Source: SZUA-430 sp040381215
GTDB lineage: Bacteria; Pseudomonadota; Alphaproteobacteria; Micropepsales; Micropepsaceae
NCBI GenBank assembly: GCA_040381215.1
Contig: JBEIHO010000001.1
Coordinates: 1 to 64,000, forward strand
DNA length: 64,000 nt
Direction: 5' to 3'
The notes under the pieces are model-generated. The model searched no databases. It saw only the letters and a program-made list of their open reading frames with translations, and was not told the origin of the DNA. Made by a program: the position numbers and the translations under genes. Of the stretch, positions 37,554 to 48,355 are shown piece by piece (the stretch's first letter is position 1; every line of letters begins with the position of its first letter).

Positions 37554-38489
37554 TCAGATGGAGCGGTCTGCAGGCGCCGCCTGTCGCCCAAGCTGCCGCT
37601 CGCGCCAGACGATGAAAAGCCCCGAAGCGACCACGATCAAGGCCCCCGTCAGAACCTCGGGCCCCGGTATCTCCGAAAAGAAGAGCCAGCCCAGCAGGAC
37701 GGCCCAGATCATCGCCGCATAATCGAAATTGGCGAGGGTCGACGCCGCCGCATGCCGGTAGCCCGTCGTCATCAGCAGCTGCCCGATCCCGCCCAGGACC
37801 CCCAGCGTCACAAGCAGCACGAATTGCTCCAGCGTCGGCGTCACCCATTCGAAGGCAAGCGTCGCACCGCTGATCACGGCGCAGCTGAGCTGGAAGAAGA
37901 AGGCGATGGTCAGGGGCGGCTCGGAATGGCTCATGCTGCGAATGAAGATCATGGTGAAAGCAACAAGCACCGCATTGGCGACGGCCAGCAGCACGCCAAT
38001 CCCTGACGCCACCTGCCCCGAAATATGAGGCAACAGCATCACCAGGACCCCGGCAAAGCCCACGCCCACGGCACTCCAGCGATAGGCCCCCACCTTTTCC
38101 CCGAGCAGGCTTGCCGCAAGCACCACCACGATGAGGGGCGATGCGAAGCCGATCGCCGTGAGATCGGCAACGGGCAGATACATGAGGGCACCAAAATAGG
38201 TGAACATCGCGAACACGCCCGTGGCTGCCCGCCGTGCATGCAGAAGCGGGTGGCGCGTCTTGAGGGATCTCAATGGAATCCGGCACAGCAACATCCAGGC
38301 AATCAGCGGCAGGAATGCAAAGGAAGCCCGGAAGAAGACCACCTCCCCTACCGGTATCTCGCCACCCAGCGATCGCCCCACGACCGCCATCAGCGTGAAC
38401 ACGAACGTGGCCATCACCTTCAGCAGGATCCCGAGCAGCGGGCGCGCCTCGCCTGGCAAGGAGGGGGCAGGATCAGCGCTCAGAGCCAC
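37554..38489 (-). CDS. DMT-superfamily transporter (two EamA domains)
   Basis: About 311 residues, ten hydrophobic spans in two EamA repeats (about 15-150 and 165-295). Each starts near a conserved small-residue helix (LMYLPVADLTAIGFASPLI; ASTLANFDYAAMIWAVLLG). Likely a metabolite or amino-acid-type exporter. The frame is open upstream, but overlap with corA and hydrophobic content favour the GTG at 38489, 10 bases inside corA. Its 3' end faces the GNAT gene. Confidence 0.82.
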   Translation of the reverse strand: MALSADPAPSLPGEARPLLGILLKVMATFVFTLMAVVGRSLGGEIPVGEVVFFRASFAFLPLIAWMLLCRIPLRSLKTRHPLLHARRAATGVFAMFTYFGALMYLPVADLTAIGFASPLIVVVLAASLLGEKVGAYRWSAVGVGFAGVLVMLLPHISGQVASGIGVLLAVANAVLVAFTMIFIRSMSHSEPPLTIAFFFQLSCAVISGATLAFEWVTPTLEQFVLLVTLGVLGGIGQLLMTTGYRHAAASTLANFDYAAMIWAVLLGWLFFSEIPGPEVLTGALIVVASGLFIVWRERQLGRQAAPADRSI

Positions 38490-39463
38490 TTTCTCCAGCG
38501 GAAAAGCAGGTAGGGAACGACCGCGGAAAGAACGATCGAAACCAGTGCCAGCGGATAGCCATACGCCCAATCCAGCTCGGGCATCGCCTTGAAATTCATG
38601 CCCCAAATGCTTGCAAACAGGGTCGGCGGCAGAAAGACGGTGGCGGCGACCGACAGGATGCGGATGATCCGGCTCTGCTCGATGTTGACGACACCAAGCA
38701 CCGCGTCGAGCAGGAAGGTGATCTTGTTCGACAGATAGGTGGTATGGTCGCTGAGCGACTGGACGTCTCGCGTCATGACCTTGATACGACCCTTGATGTC
38801 CTTCGAGTGCCGCTGGTCCATGGCCTGTGACAGGAACGCAAGCAGCCGCCCAAGCGAGATCAGGCTTTCCCGGGCCTTGGATGTAAGGTCGTTCTTGGCC
38901 CCAAGGCGCAGCAGGATCGTCTGGTAATCCTTCGAGGCATCGTTCGCATTACTCGCAAACACCTGCTTGGAAACAGCATCGACCTCACTCCCGACCTTCT
39001 CCAGCACGTCTGCCGTTCGATCGATCACCGCCTCGAGCAGCCCCGCAAGCACATACTCGCCCTTGACCCACGCCTGAGCCTGCCGTTCGGCCCTGTTCGC
39101 AAACGTGTTGAAGGGCTGCGGCTCGGAGTAGCGAACAGTCAGCAGGCGCTCGCCCGCCAGGATGAAGCTGGTCGCCTGGCACTGCGGGTCGGGTGTCTCC
39201 GTTCCCGACAGGATAAGAGCCGTCATGAAGGCGGCATCGTCCTCGAGATAGAGGCGGCTCGAAATCTCGATCTCGTCGAGGTCATCGCGGGTGGGTGTAT
39301 CCACGCCCAGGAAAGCCTTGATGGCCTCCCGCTCCTGGAAACTGGGTTCCAGAACATCGACCCACACGGAGTCGGATGGAATGACGATCGGATCATCGGA
39401 TTCGCCCGAGCATGTCAGGTTGCGGCGAAGGCAATGCTCCCTGAGGCCGAAGGAACGAAGCAT
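38480..39463 (-). CDS. corA: magnesium/cobalt transporter CorA family
   Basis: 327 residues. A large cytosolic domain is followed by two C-terminal membrane helices with the channel signature SIWGMNFKAMPEL (GMN motif, about residue 285) between them. Forms a pentameric Mg2+/Co2+ channel in the inner membrane. Coupled to the DMT transporter by overlap. The start is supported by the N-terminal LRSFGLREHCLRR typical of this subgroup. Confidence 0.92.
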   Translation of the reverse strand: MLRSFGLREHCLRRNLTCSGESDDPIVIPSDSVWVDVLEPSFQEREAIKAFLGVDTPTRDDLDEIEISSRLYLEDDAAFMTALILSGTETPDPQCQATSFILAGERLLTVRYSEPQPFNTFANRAERQAQAWVKGEYVLAGLLEAVIDRTADVLEKVGSEVDAVSKQVFASNANDASKDYQTILLRLGAKNDLTSKARESLISLGRLLAFLSQAMDQRHSKDIKGRIKVMTRDVQSLSDHTTYLSNKITFLLDAVLGVVNIEQSRIIRILSVAATVFLPPTLFASIWGMNFKAMPELDWAYGYPLALVSIVLSAVVPYLLFRWRKWL

Positions 39464-39734
39464 GGGCCACCTCGGGCAAGGTCGGTTGCAGGACGTCGAT
39501 GGCCCTTATAACCATGCCGGACCGCGATGTGCCAATGCCGGAAAACTGCGGCATGTTTGGCCACCACCGCCTGAAAAGCGTGTCGGCAGCCTCACAGCCG
39601 GCATCCAAATTCCAGCATCCCTCATTGCGTTTACAGAACGAAAAGGCTTTAGAGGCAAAAGCTGCGCTGTAAAGCCCAGGTCCTGGTCGGGTATCGGGTG
39701 GGCTGCGGGCGGCAAGCAAGGACTGGAGCAAGCC

Positions 39735-40016
39735 ATGGAACTGGGCGATCTGTTTAGCTTTGACAAGAAAGTTGCACCCTCGATCATCAAGCCGATCTAT
39801 TGGGTCGGGATGGTGCTGATCATCTTTGTGAACATCATCTACTTCTTCTTTGGGTTCGGGCGCCTGTTCACGGTCGGCTTCTTCACCGGCGTGTGGGAGA
39901 TGCTGGCCGCGATCGTGTCCACCACCTTCGGCGTGCTGGGACTGCGCATCGGGGCAGAACTCTGCCTTGCGATCTTTGAAATTCACGAAAAGACGACGTC
40001 GTCCTCGGGAAACTAG
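39735..40016 (+). CDS. DUF4282 membrane protein
   Basis: 93 residues. LFSFDKKVAPSIIKPIYWVG at the start and RIGAELCLAIFEIHEKT at the end are the DUF4282 signature, with two membrane helices between. Function unknown. About 270 bases without other genes precede it. It overlaps the FAD oxidoreductase tail-to-tail by 4 bases. Confidence 0.9.
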   Translation: MELGDLFSFDKKVAPSIIKPIYWVGMVLIIFVNIIYFFFGFGRLFTVGFFTGVWEMLAAIVSTTFGVLGLRIGAELCLAIFEIHEKTTSSSGN

Positions 40017-41161
40017 GATCCGCTGCCAGTCCGGCGCCTCTGCTGCGGCTCTCCGTCGCCGGCATCCGCTCCGGCCGTGCCTGAGGGCGCATCGGTGAGC
40101 CCGCCCTGCCGCTGATGGAAGTACGTCGCCTGCGCCAGCGACCGGAACGCCGCCGTTCCGATCGCCGCATTCCACAGCCAGTTGGGCGGCGCCAGGTCGA
40201 GCAAACGGCGCAACAGGAGCTTGCCCCTGAACCGCGGCGCCTCCTCTGCAAGAACGACAGCCGGATGATCGCCCCCGGCAAACATCCAGTCCGCCGCCAG
40301 CTGCGCGCAACGCCGTCCCAATCGAAGCGTCTGGACGATCCCCCCGCCCGTCAGCGGCGAGACATGTCCAGCCGCATCACCAATCACCATGACGCGACCC
40401 GCATGGGTCCGCCGCAACGTCGCGCCGGAAGGAATAAGTCCGCTTCGCCGTGCCAGCGGACGCCCGAACCCTAGTCCCATTTGGTCTTTCAGGAGGTCAA
40501 GGAAGCCCGCCATGTCGGGCCGTCGGCCACCTGAAGCCGCAAGCCCGACCTGGCAGATCCCGACACCCGGGACCACCCAGCCGATATAGCCCGGGGCCAG
40601 GGCACTATTGAGGAAGCAATGCAGGTAGCGCCCATCGACACGCCCATGAGGCTCGAATTCAAGCTCGACCCCACTGAGAAAAGCCCGGTTCCGTTGCAGC
40701 GAAAAGTGCCGCGCAACCGCTGACGCTACACCGTCCGCGCCAACCAGCAGCCGGGCCTTCAGGCCATGGTCGGCCATCTCGACGAAAGCTCCGGTATCCA
40801 TCGCCCCGCAAAAACGCCGGCCGAACAGCAGGTCCGCACCTGTACGGGCCGCCTCCTGCGCCATCCAGCGCAGCAAGGCCGGCGTGTCCGTTGCAAGGAA
40901 GTAATAGCCCGGCGATGCCAGATCGACGGATCGCCCGCTGGGCGCGTGCAGGCGAACCTCCTGTATCATGCGCGTCAGCCTGACGGGGATATCGACCTCT
41001 TCGACCGCCTCCTTCACCAGCAGACCAGTGGTTCGCACGCCTTCCCCCGGATCCGATTTGCGCTCGAGGACCGCGACACGCAGACCCCGCATCGCAGCCG
41101 TCCGGGCACACGACAGCCCTGCAAAACTGGCCCCGATGATGACGACATCATACTCGCGCAC
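40013..41161 (-). CDS. FAD-dependent oxidoreductase, geranylgeranyl reductase type
   Basis: 382 residues. FAD-binding GxGxxG-like IIGASFAGLSCARTAA at the N-terminus, LVGADGVASAVAR near 155, and VMVIGDAAGHVSPLTGGG near 285, as in geranylgeranyl reductase and flavin monooxygenases. The C-terminal 60 residues are low-complexity. It may reduce an isoprenoid lipid; substrate not evident. Confidence 0.85.
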   Translation of the reverse strand: MREYDVVIIGASFAGLSCARTAAMRGLRVAVLERKSDPGEGVRTTGLLVKEAVEEVDIPVRLTRMIQEVRLHAPSGRSVDLASPGYYFLATDTPALLRWMAQEAARTGADLLFGRRFCGAMDTGAFVEMADHGLKARLLVGADGVASAVARHFSLQRNRAFLSGVELEFEPHGRVDGRYLHCFLNSALAPGYIGWVVPGVGICQVGLAASGGRRPDMAGFLDLLKDQMGLGFGRPLARRSGLIPSGATLRRTHAGRVMVIGDAAGHVSPLTGGGIVQTLRLGRRCAQLAADWMFAGGDHPAVVLAEEAPRFRGKLLLRRLLDLAPPNWLWNAAIGTAAFRSLAQATYFHQRQGGLTDAPSGTAGADAGDGEPQQRRRTGSGS

Positions 41162-41287
41162 GCGATCCCTCCGGCAACGCGCGCCACCCTAGATGAAGCA
41201 CATCGCCCTTTGGGATCAAAGCCGCGCAAGTGTAGCGCTGCTCACAGTGAAGACACTGCAAGCCGCCACGAGAGCGAACCTCAGTGG

Positions 41288-43222
<1,935 letters not shown>

Positions 43223-43264
43223 CTGGAAAAACTCCTGCGCAAGGAAGATGGGTATTGTGCGGCT

Positions 43265-44428
43265 CTACTCGCCGAGGACTTCGTCGGTATGGGCTCCGAT
43301 GGCCGGCGGATCGAGCCGGATCGAACACGGTGTCTTCGAGAAATTCAGCCCCGGCCGCATCGCGACATAGCGACCCTCGCCTGCAATCTCGCGCTCCTCG
43401 AAGAAGCCGACGGCCTTGAAGTGAGGATCATCGAACAGGGTCGTCATTTCATTCGCGCGCATCGCCGGAATGTGATGCTCGGCGCACAGCGCCATCCAGG
43501 CCTCTGTCGTGTGGGCCAACGCAGCATCGCGCATCATGTCGTAATAGGCATTCACGCGCGCCTTGCCATCGGCGGCAGAGAGAAAGCGTTCGCTATTGTA
43601 GGCATCCGGAATGCCGCCAAGCTCGAGGAACTTGACCGACCCCTCGCGGCTGGCCGGAAGCACCACCAGATACCCGTCCTTCGTCTTGTAGGGGCGGCGG
43701 TGCGGGGTGATCGTGGTGGGATGCCCGAACTTCCCGGGCAGATCCGGATAGGTCTTGCCCCAGAGATGCTCGGCCTGGATGAACCCCGTGAAGGTTTCCA
43801 GCATCGGAACCTCCACGAACTGGCCCTCGCCGGTGCGCGCCTTGTGCTGAAGGGCAGCCAGTGTCGCAATCACGGCAAACAAGCCGCAGGTCTTGTCGGC
43901 AATCACCGAAGGCAACGGCCGCAACGACGGATCCCCATCATAAAGCGGCAGCAGGTCGCACGCCCCGGAGGCCCCCTGGATGAGGTCATCGAAGGCCTGC
44001 CTGCCATTATACGGCCCGCCCGACCCATAGCCGACCGCCTCGACATAGACGATATCAGGCTTGATACCGGCAACATCGGCATAACTGAACCCGAGCCGCC
44101 GCATCGCCTCGGGACGCATGTTGTGGATGAAGACATCGCCCGACCGCACCAGCTTTGTCAGTGCGCGCTTGCCCGCCTCGCTTTTGAGGTCGATGGCAAC
44201 CGACCGCTTGTTGCGGTTCAGCGCGACGAACAAGGGACCCATGGTCTGCGACGTGGGCGCCTTGCCCTGTCCCCGCTGCCTGTCGCCAGAAGGCTCTTCG
44301 ACCTTGATGACATCCGCGCCAAGATCCCCCAGCGTCTGCGTGGCATAGGGTCCAAGCACGTACTGCGTGAGGTCAATGATCCGGATCCCTTGCAGGGGGC
44401 CGGGTCGGGCCTCGCTTTTCGCCGTCAT
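43265..44428 (-). CDS. CaiB/BaiF family CoA transferase
   Basis: 387 residues. IRIIDLTQYVLGPYATQTLGDLGADVIKVE (N-terminal Rossmann segment, shortened here to its start) and RNKRSVAIDLKSEAGKRAL are class III CoA-transferase signatures. The catalytic Asp lies near 165 in the family. Substrate unknown. The frame is open to 44521, but family members start near the ATG at 44428. Neighbouring acs may share acyl-CoA metabolism. Confidence 0.88.
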   Translation of the reverse strand: MTAKSEARPGPLQGIRIIDLTQYVLGPYATQTLGDLGADVIKVEEPSGDRQRGQGKAPTSQTMGPLFVALNRNKRSVAIDLKSEAGKRALTKLVRSGDVFIHNMRPEAMRRLGFSYADVAGIKPDIVYVEAVGYGSGGPYNGRQAFDDLIQGASGACDLLPLYDGDPSLRPLPSVIADKTCGLFAVIATLAALQHKARTGEGQFVEVPMLETFTGFIQAEHLWGKTYPDLPGKFGHPTTITPHRRPYKTKDGYLVVLPASREGSVKFLELGGIPDAYNSERFLSAADGKARVNAYYDMMRDAALAHTTEAWMALCAEHHIPAMRANEMTTLFDDPHFKAVGFFEEREIAGEGRYVAMRPGLNFSKTPCSIRLDPPAIGAHTDEVLGE

Positions 44429-44502
44429 GGCTTCGCTCTTTTCTTGAATGGCGGGACAGGCTAACCCTACTCGCGTTTCCAAGCGGAATTCTAGGGGCTC
44501 CC

Positions 44503-45252
44503 ATGCAGCTTCATCAATCATCCTGGCCGGAAATCGAGGAATACCTGAAAACCTCGACAGGCATCATCGTGCCCATAGGGTCCACCGAACAGCACGGCCC
44601 CAACGGCCTGCTCGGTACCGATGCGATCTGCCCCGAGGTGATTGCAAGATTGGCGGGCGACGAGAGCGGCATTCTGGTCGGCCCCACCTTCAATGTCGGC
44701 TCGGCGCAACATCACCTGGGCTTTCCCGGAACGATCACGCTGCGCCCATCGACCATGATCGCAGCCATGTCGGACTGGGCATCCTCACTGATGCGCCACG
44801 GCTTCGACAGGATCTACTGGTTCAATGGTCATGGCGGCAATGTGGCCCCTGCAAACGCAGCATTCTCCGAAATCTATTCCGAGTTCTCATTTGGCCGCGC
44901 CAGCTCCAATCAACGGCCCGTCAGGCTCTTCCTGCGCAACTGGTGGGAACTGCCAGGCGTAGGCGATCTCTGCCGCGAGATATTCCCCGTTGGCGAAGGA
45001 AGCCATGCGACGGCCTCGGAAGTGTCCGTGACCTACTACGCCTACCCGGATGCACAGAAGAAGGTCGAGATGCATCCCAGGATCGCACCGACAGGCTCGA
45101 TCCGTGATGCCGATGACTACCGCCGGCAATTCCCTGACGGGCGCATCGGTTCGGATCCCAGCCAGGCCTCGCCGGAGAAGGGCGAGCGGATCGTGAAGGC
45201 TGCCGTAAAGGCGCTGGTCAGCGACTTCCAGTCCTTCATGAAGGCCTCCTAG
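44503..45252 (+). CDS. creatininase-family amidohydrolase
   Basis: 249 residues with the metal-binding pattern of the family: IVPIGSTEQHGPNGLLGTDA (Glu, His, Asp), FNGHGGNVAPAN (His) and GEGSHATASE (Glu). Such enzymes open cyclic amides such as creatinine or act in mycofactocin and riboflavin-type pathways. No neighbour points to a substrate. It diverges from the CoA transferase. Confidence 0.88.
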   Translation: MQLHQSSWPEIEEYLKTSTGIIVPIGSTEQHGPNGLLGTDAICPEVIARLAGDESGILVGPTFNVGSAQHHLGFPGTITLRPSTMIAAMSDWASSLMRHGFDRIYWFNGHGGNVAPANAAFSEIYSEFSFGRASSNQRPVRLFLRNWWELPGVGDLCREIFPVGEGSHATASEVSVTYYAYPDAQKKVEMHPRIAPTGSIRDADDYRRQFPDGRIGSDPSQASPEKGERIVKAAVKALVSDFQSFMKAS

Positions 45253-45602
45253 TCCAGGACGAAGATCGTCCCCGCGCGCACCGCAAGTTTTACGGTGCGC
45301 AGGAACTGGCCCGCACACGGACCTGCCACGCAAAAACCGTCAGCCGGCCTGAACCGCGCCCCATGCGTGGAGCAGACGAGGAAGCCTGCGCGGTCGAGGA
45401 ACCGATCGGGAAAAGTCTCGAGGGGCGTCCCGCGGTGCGGGCATGAATTCAGATAACCAGACACCGTGCCACCAGACGCAACCACGATGATGTCGCGCCG
45501 CCCCGCCCCCTCTCCGACCACGAAACTGCGCGCCGCGCCATCGGCAACGGCATCCCTGACACACAGGGCCGCAGCACCTTCGGGCAGGTCGGCAGCTGTC
45601 AT
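45249..45602 (-). CDS. small Rieske [2Fe-2S] protein
   Basis: 117 residues, one Rieske domain with CPHRGTPLE and CSTHGARFR, giving the two Cys and two His. No membrane anchor. Probably an electron carrier or ferredoxin subunit. The ATG overlaps the EVE-gene stop (TGATG). Its position downstream of EVE, YciI and gpsA is typical, though its partner is unknown. Confidence 0.88.
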   Translation of the reverse strand: MTAADLPEGAAALCVRDAVADGAARSFVVGEGAGRRDIIVVASGGTVSGYLNSCPHRGTPLETFPDRFLDRAGFLVCSTHGARFRPADGFCVAGPCAGQFLRTVKLAVRAGTIFVLD

Positions 45603-46030
45603 CAACGAACCTTGACACCGCCCAGGTGGCAGATCCTTTGCCATTCCTCGGCCGTAACCGGTTGCACGGAAAGACGCGTATTATTGACGAGGACCATCTT
45701 CGCAAGCAGCGGATCGGACTTGGCCATGACCAGCGTCACCGGCGTCTTCAGGGTGTCGCGCGCGACAACGTCGACCACCGACCAGTCGCCAGCCTCTGCC
45801 GTAGGATCGGGATAGGCCTCGCGCACGATTTCAACAGTGCCGACAACGGCGCGCTGGATGTTCGAGTGATAGAAAAACCCGCGGTCGCCCTTCTTCATCG
45901 CGCGCAGGTAATTGCGCGCCTGAAAATTGCGCACGCCGCTCCACGGCTCACCCTTTTCACCGCGTGCAATCTGCTGCTCCCATGACCACGTGTCGGGCTC
46001 TGACTTGAGAAGCCAGTAGGCCCGGCTCAT
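45602..46030 (-). CDS. EVE-domain protein
   Basis: 142 residues. Begins YWLLKSEPDTWSWEQQ and contains GVRNFQARNYLRAMKKGD, the EVE (PUA-like) pattern that binds modified bases in nucleic acids. Overlaps the YciI-like gene by 4 bases. Function not established; EVE proteins may sense modified DNA or RNA. Confidence 0.9.
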   Translation of the reverse strand: MSRAYWLLKSEPDTWSWEQQIARGEKGEPWSGVRNFQARNYLRAMKKGDRGFFYHSNIQRAVVGTVEIVREAYPDPTAEAGDWSVVDVVARDTLKTPVTLVMAKSDPLLAKMVLVNNTRLSVQPVTAEEWQRICHLGGVKVR

Positions 46031-46317
46031 GACGCGATGGCCCCGATCGAACAACGCCACGGACGAATATCGACCGATGCAAATAAGCCCCCGAGTGCAT
46101 AGGGATCTGCCGCCGCAAAGGCCTGTGCCGCCGCAAGGCTCTCGGCTTCAAGCACGATCAGGCTACCCGTCATGGACTGCCCGTCATCGGACAGGAACGG
46201 CCCGGCCAGTCGCACGGCCAGCTTGTTGGCCTCGATATAGGCAAGATGGCGCGGCCGGATCTCCATCCGCAGCGCGCCGGCATTCGGCTTGTCGATGCAG
46301 GTCAAAACAAAAAGCAT
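46027..46317 (-). CDS. YciI-like protein
   Basis: 96 residues with the YciI fold pattern: LRMEIRPRHLAYIEANK, DDGQSMTGSLIVLEAES and ADPYALGGLF. Family members are small dimeric proteins of unknown or dehydrochlorinase-like function. Located 6 bases after gpsA and overlapping the EVE gene, forming a coupled set. Confidence 0.88.
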   Translation of the reverse strand: MLFVLTCIDKPNAGALRMEIRPRHLAYIEANKLAVRLAGPFLSDDGQSMTGSLIVLEAESLAAAQAFAAADPYALGGLFASVDIRPWRCSIGAIAS

Positions 46318-46323
46318 GCGTCT

Positions 46324-47307
46324 CTAGTGCTCGCTCTTGAGCGGCCTCGATAGCAGGGCCCTGATTGCGGTGTCGACATCAATGTCACCCGAAACGATGC
46401 CGGCAACAGCCTCGGCGATCGGCATCTGGATGCCAGCCGCCTTCGCGCGGCGAACAAGTGCGGGCGCTGTCGCCGCACCCTCGGCAAGAGGCGCCCGGCC
46501 AGTCGACCTCTCGCCTCGCGCCAGATGCACGCCAAGCGCAAAATTCCGGGATTGGCGGCTCGACGCGGTGAGAACAAGATCGCCGAACCCGCTCAGCCCC
46601 GTCATGGTCTCGAGCCGGGCGCCCAGCACTTGCCCGAACCGCGCCATTTCGGCAAAGCCCCGCGTCATCACGGCAGCACGAGCGCTCTCTCCAAGCCCCC
46701 GCCCCTCGACCACGCCACAGGCAATCGCCAGCACATTCTTCACCGCACCGCCGATGGCGACCCCGTTCATGTCACTGGAGGCATAGGGCCGAAAAATGCC
46801 CGATCCAAGCGCCTCGCAAAACCTCCCGGCAAGCGGGAGCGCATCAAAGGCAATGGTGACGGCGCACGGCAACCCCTGCACGATCTCATCGGCAAATCCG
46901 GGCCCGGACAGCAACCCGAACAAGCCGTCAGTCTGCACCTCGCGGGCCACCTCATGCATCAGGAGCCCTGTTTGGCTCTCCATGCCCTTGGCACAGATGG
47001 CAGCCGGAACCCGCACCCGCCCCATGGATCCGAGGACCGTGCGCAATGCCTGCGCCGGACAGGCAACAAGCAGCCCATCGCAGCCCCCCAGCAACGCCGG
47101 CTCCGCCACCGCCTCAATCTGCGGCAACAAGGACCGGCCAGGCAGGAAGCGAGCATTTCGATGGTGCAGATTGATCTCGTCGGCCAGCTCTGCCCGGTTC
47201 GCCAGCAAGGTCACCCGTCGCCCCGCCAGGGCGGCGGCCTGCGCCAGCGCCGTGCCCCAGGCGCCGGCGCCAACGATCCCGATATGGTTTATTTTTTCGG
47301 CGTCCAC
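46324..47307 (-). CDS. gpsA: NAD(P)H-dependent glycerol-3-phosphate dehydrogenase
   Basis: 327 residues. The Rossmann motif IGIVGAGAWGTALAQ is at the start, GLLSGPGFADEI near 135, catalytic AIGGAVKNVLAIACGVVEG near 185, and LSGFGDLVLTASSRQSRN near 240. It makes glycerol-3-phosphate for phospholipids. In related genomes it directly follows tsaD; here about 1.2 kb with a tetR gene separates them. Confidence 0.96.
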   Translation of the reverse strand: MDAEKINHIGIVGAGAWGTALAQAAALAGRRVTLLANRAELADEINLHHRNARFLPGRSLLPQIEAVAEPALLGGCDGLLVACPAQALRTVLGSMGRVRVPAAICAKGMESQTGLLMHEVAREVQTDGLFGLLSGPGFADEIVQGLPCAVTIAFDALPLAGRFCEALGSGIFRPYASSDMNGVAIGGAVKNVLAIACGVVEGRGLGESARAAVMTRGFAEMARFGQVLGARLETMTGLSGFGDLVLTASSRQSRNFALGVHLARGERSTGRAPLAEGAATAPALVRRAKAAGIQMPIAEAVAGIVSGDIDVDTAIRALLSRPLKSEH

Positions 47308-47327
47308 GGTTCTGGACCTACGCTGCC

Positions 47328-47349
47328 TGAATGATTTATTGAAGATTCA
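47328..47349. promoter_or_regulatory. candidate TetR operator upstream of tetR
   Basis: TGAATGA-N8-AGATTCA, a 22-base imperfect dyad 27 bases before the tetR start. It shares the TGAAnGA/TCAnnCA-type ends and total length with the site at 48085-48106. Assignment to this TetR is inference from position and similarity. Confidence 0.4.
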
Positions 47350-47376
47350 CTCGAAACCACTAAGCTGCACGCTCAA

Positions 47377-48033
47377 ATGTTGTGCAAAGACACAGTCCGC
47401 GGAAACATCCTGGAAGCCGCCCGCAAGCGGTTCCTCCACTACGGCTACGCCAAGACCACGATGGCGGAGATCGCCTCCGACTGTAGCATGTCACCGGGCA
47501 ACCTATACCGCTATTTCCCCGGCAAGCTCGACATCGCCGAAGCCATCTGCACCGAGGCAGGAGAGTACGCGGTCGCTCGCTTGCGCGAGGTGCTGCGTCG
47601 ACCCAGCCGCACCGCCAAGGAGCGCTTGCGGGACTTCCTGTTCGCCGACATGAAACTGACCTACGACCAGCTCGAATACGACAAACAGGTGTTTGAGATG
47701 GCCCGCGTTGTTGCGCAGGAAAGGCCTCAGTTTGCGAACAGGATCCTGGCGCTGAACCGCGCCTTGCTGTCCGAAATCCTCGCTGCCGGAAACGCATCTT
47801 CGGAGTTCTTCATCGAGGACGTGATTTTCACCGCCGAGATGCTGCAGTCGGCCACCATGAAGTTCCGCTACCCGCAGCTGCACTCCAAGCTTCCCTATGA
47901 CAAGCTGGAGCGCGAGCTCGACGGCGTCCTGAACTTGCTTCTCAATGGCCTCGACGACGGCGGCGCCGGCAAGGAGCAACCCGCAAAAACAACCCAGCAA
48001 TCGCCTTCGTCCGATGACCTCGTCACCATTTGA
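47377..48033 (+). CDS. TetR/AcrR-family transcriptional regulator
   Basis: 218 residues. The N-terminal helix-turn-helix is ILEAARKRFLHYGYAKTTMA followed by EIASDCSMSPGNLYRYFPGK (about residues 10-50). The rest is an all-helical ligand domain without a recognisable subgroup motif, ending in a disordered Gln/Ser-rich tail. It lies divergent from gpsA and upstream of a tiny membrane-peptide gene, with similar dyads in front of both itself and that gene. Confidence 0.9.
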   Translation: MLCKDTVRGNILEAARKRFLHYGYAKTTMAEIASDCSMSPGNLYRYFPGKLDIAEAICTEAGEYAVARLREVLRRPSRTAKERLRDFLFADMKLTYDQLEYDKQVFEMARVVAQERPQFANRILALNRALLSEILAAGNASSEFFIEDVIFTAEMLQSATMKFRYPQLHSKLPYDKLERELDGVLNLLLNGLDDGGAGKEQPAKTTQQSPSSDDLVTI

Positions 48034-48084
48034 CCTCGAAATAGCACAAAAAACTGCGACATTTTGTCATTTGTGCAAAAACGC

Positions 48085-48106
48085 TGAACGAAAACGATTT
48101 CATTCA
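48085..48106. promoter_or_regulatory. candidate TetR operator abutting the microprotein promoter
   Basis: TGAACGA-N8-TCATTCA; 18 of 22 positions are dyad-symmetric. It ends exactly where the -35 hexamer (48107) begins, so binding would block RNA polymerase. The preceding GACATTTTGTC (48057-48067 region) is a second small dyad. Confidence 0.5.
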
Positions 48107-48135
48107 TTGATCTAAAGTCAGTGATCGCATATATA
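48107..48135 (+). promoter_or_regulatory. sigma70-type promoter for the 35-residue peptide
   Basis: TTGATC, exactly 17 bases, TATATA. This is the best promoter match I found in the window; transcription would start near 48142, leaving a leader of about 45 bases. Confidence 0.65.
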
Positions 48136-48187
48136 AGTCTCATGAGCGGTCGGCACACGAACTGACCCGCAAACAAGGAGACTGGAC

Positions 48188-48295
48188 ATGACGAACACCG
48201 GCAACCTCATCTCGGACATCACCGCCACCTTCGCCGCCTTCGCGCTGGCAGCCTATGGCGTGGTCTTTCTGGCAAACGCCGCTGGCCTGATCTAA
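48188..48295 (+). CDS. 35-residue single-span membrane microprotein
   Basis: Short gene with a polar N-terminus (MTNTGNLISDIT) and one hydrophobic helix (ATFAAFALAAYGVVFLANAA). AAGGAG lies 8 bases before the ATG, a consensus-like promoter is upstream and an intrinsic terminator starts 28 bases after the stop. Codon use is GC-rich like the surroundings. This complete transcription unit makes a real gene likely. No family recognised; probable inner-membrane peptide, possibly regulated by the adjacent TetR. Confidence 0.75.
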   Translation: MTNTGNLISDITATFAAFALAAYGVVFLANAAGLI

Positions 48296-48322
48296 TCGCG
48301 AGGCAAAAGCGCTTAAACCAAA

Positions 48323-48355
48323 GCGGCCGGCCCCCTTCGGGCTGGCCGTTTTTGT
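48323..48355 (+). terminator. intrinsic terminator of the microprotein gene
   Basis: A 10-bp GC-rich stem (CGGCCGGCCC / GGGCTGGCCG, one G-U pair) with a 5-base loop, followed by TTTTTG. Confidence 0.9.
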
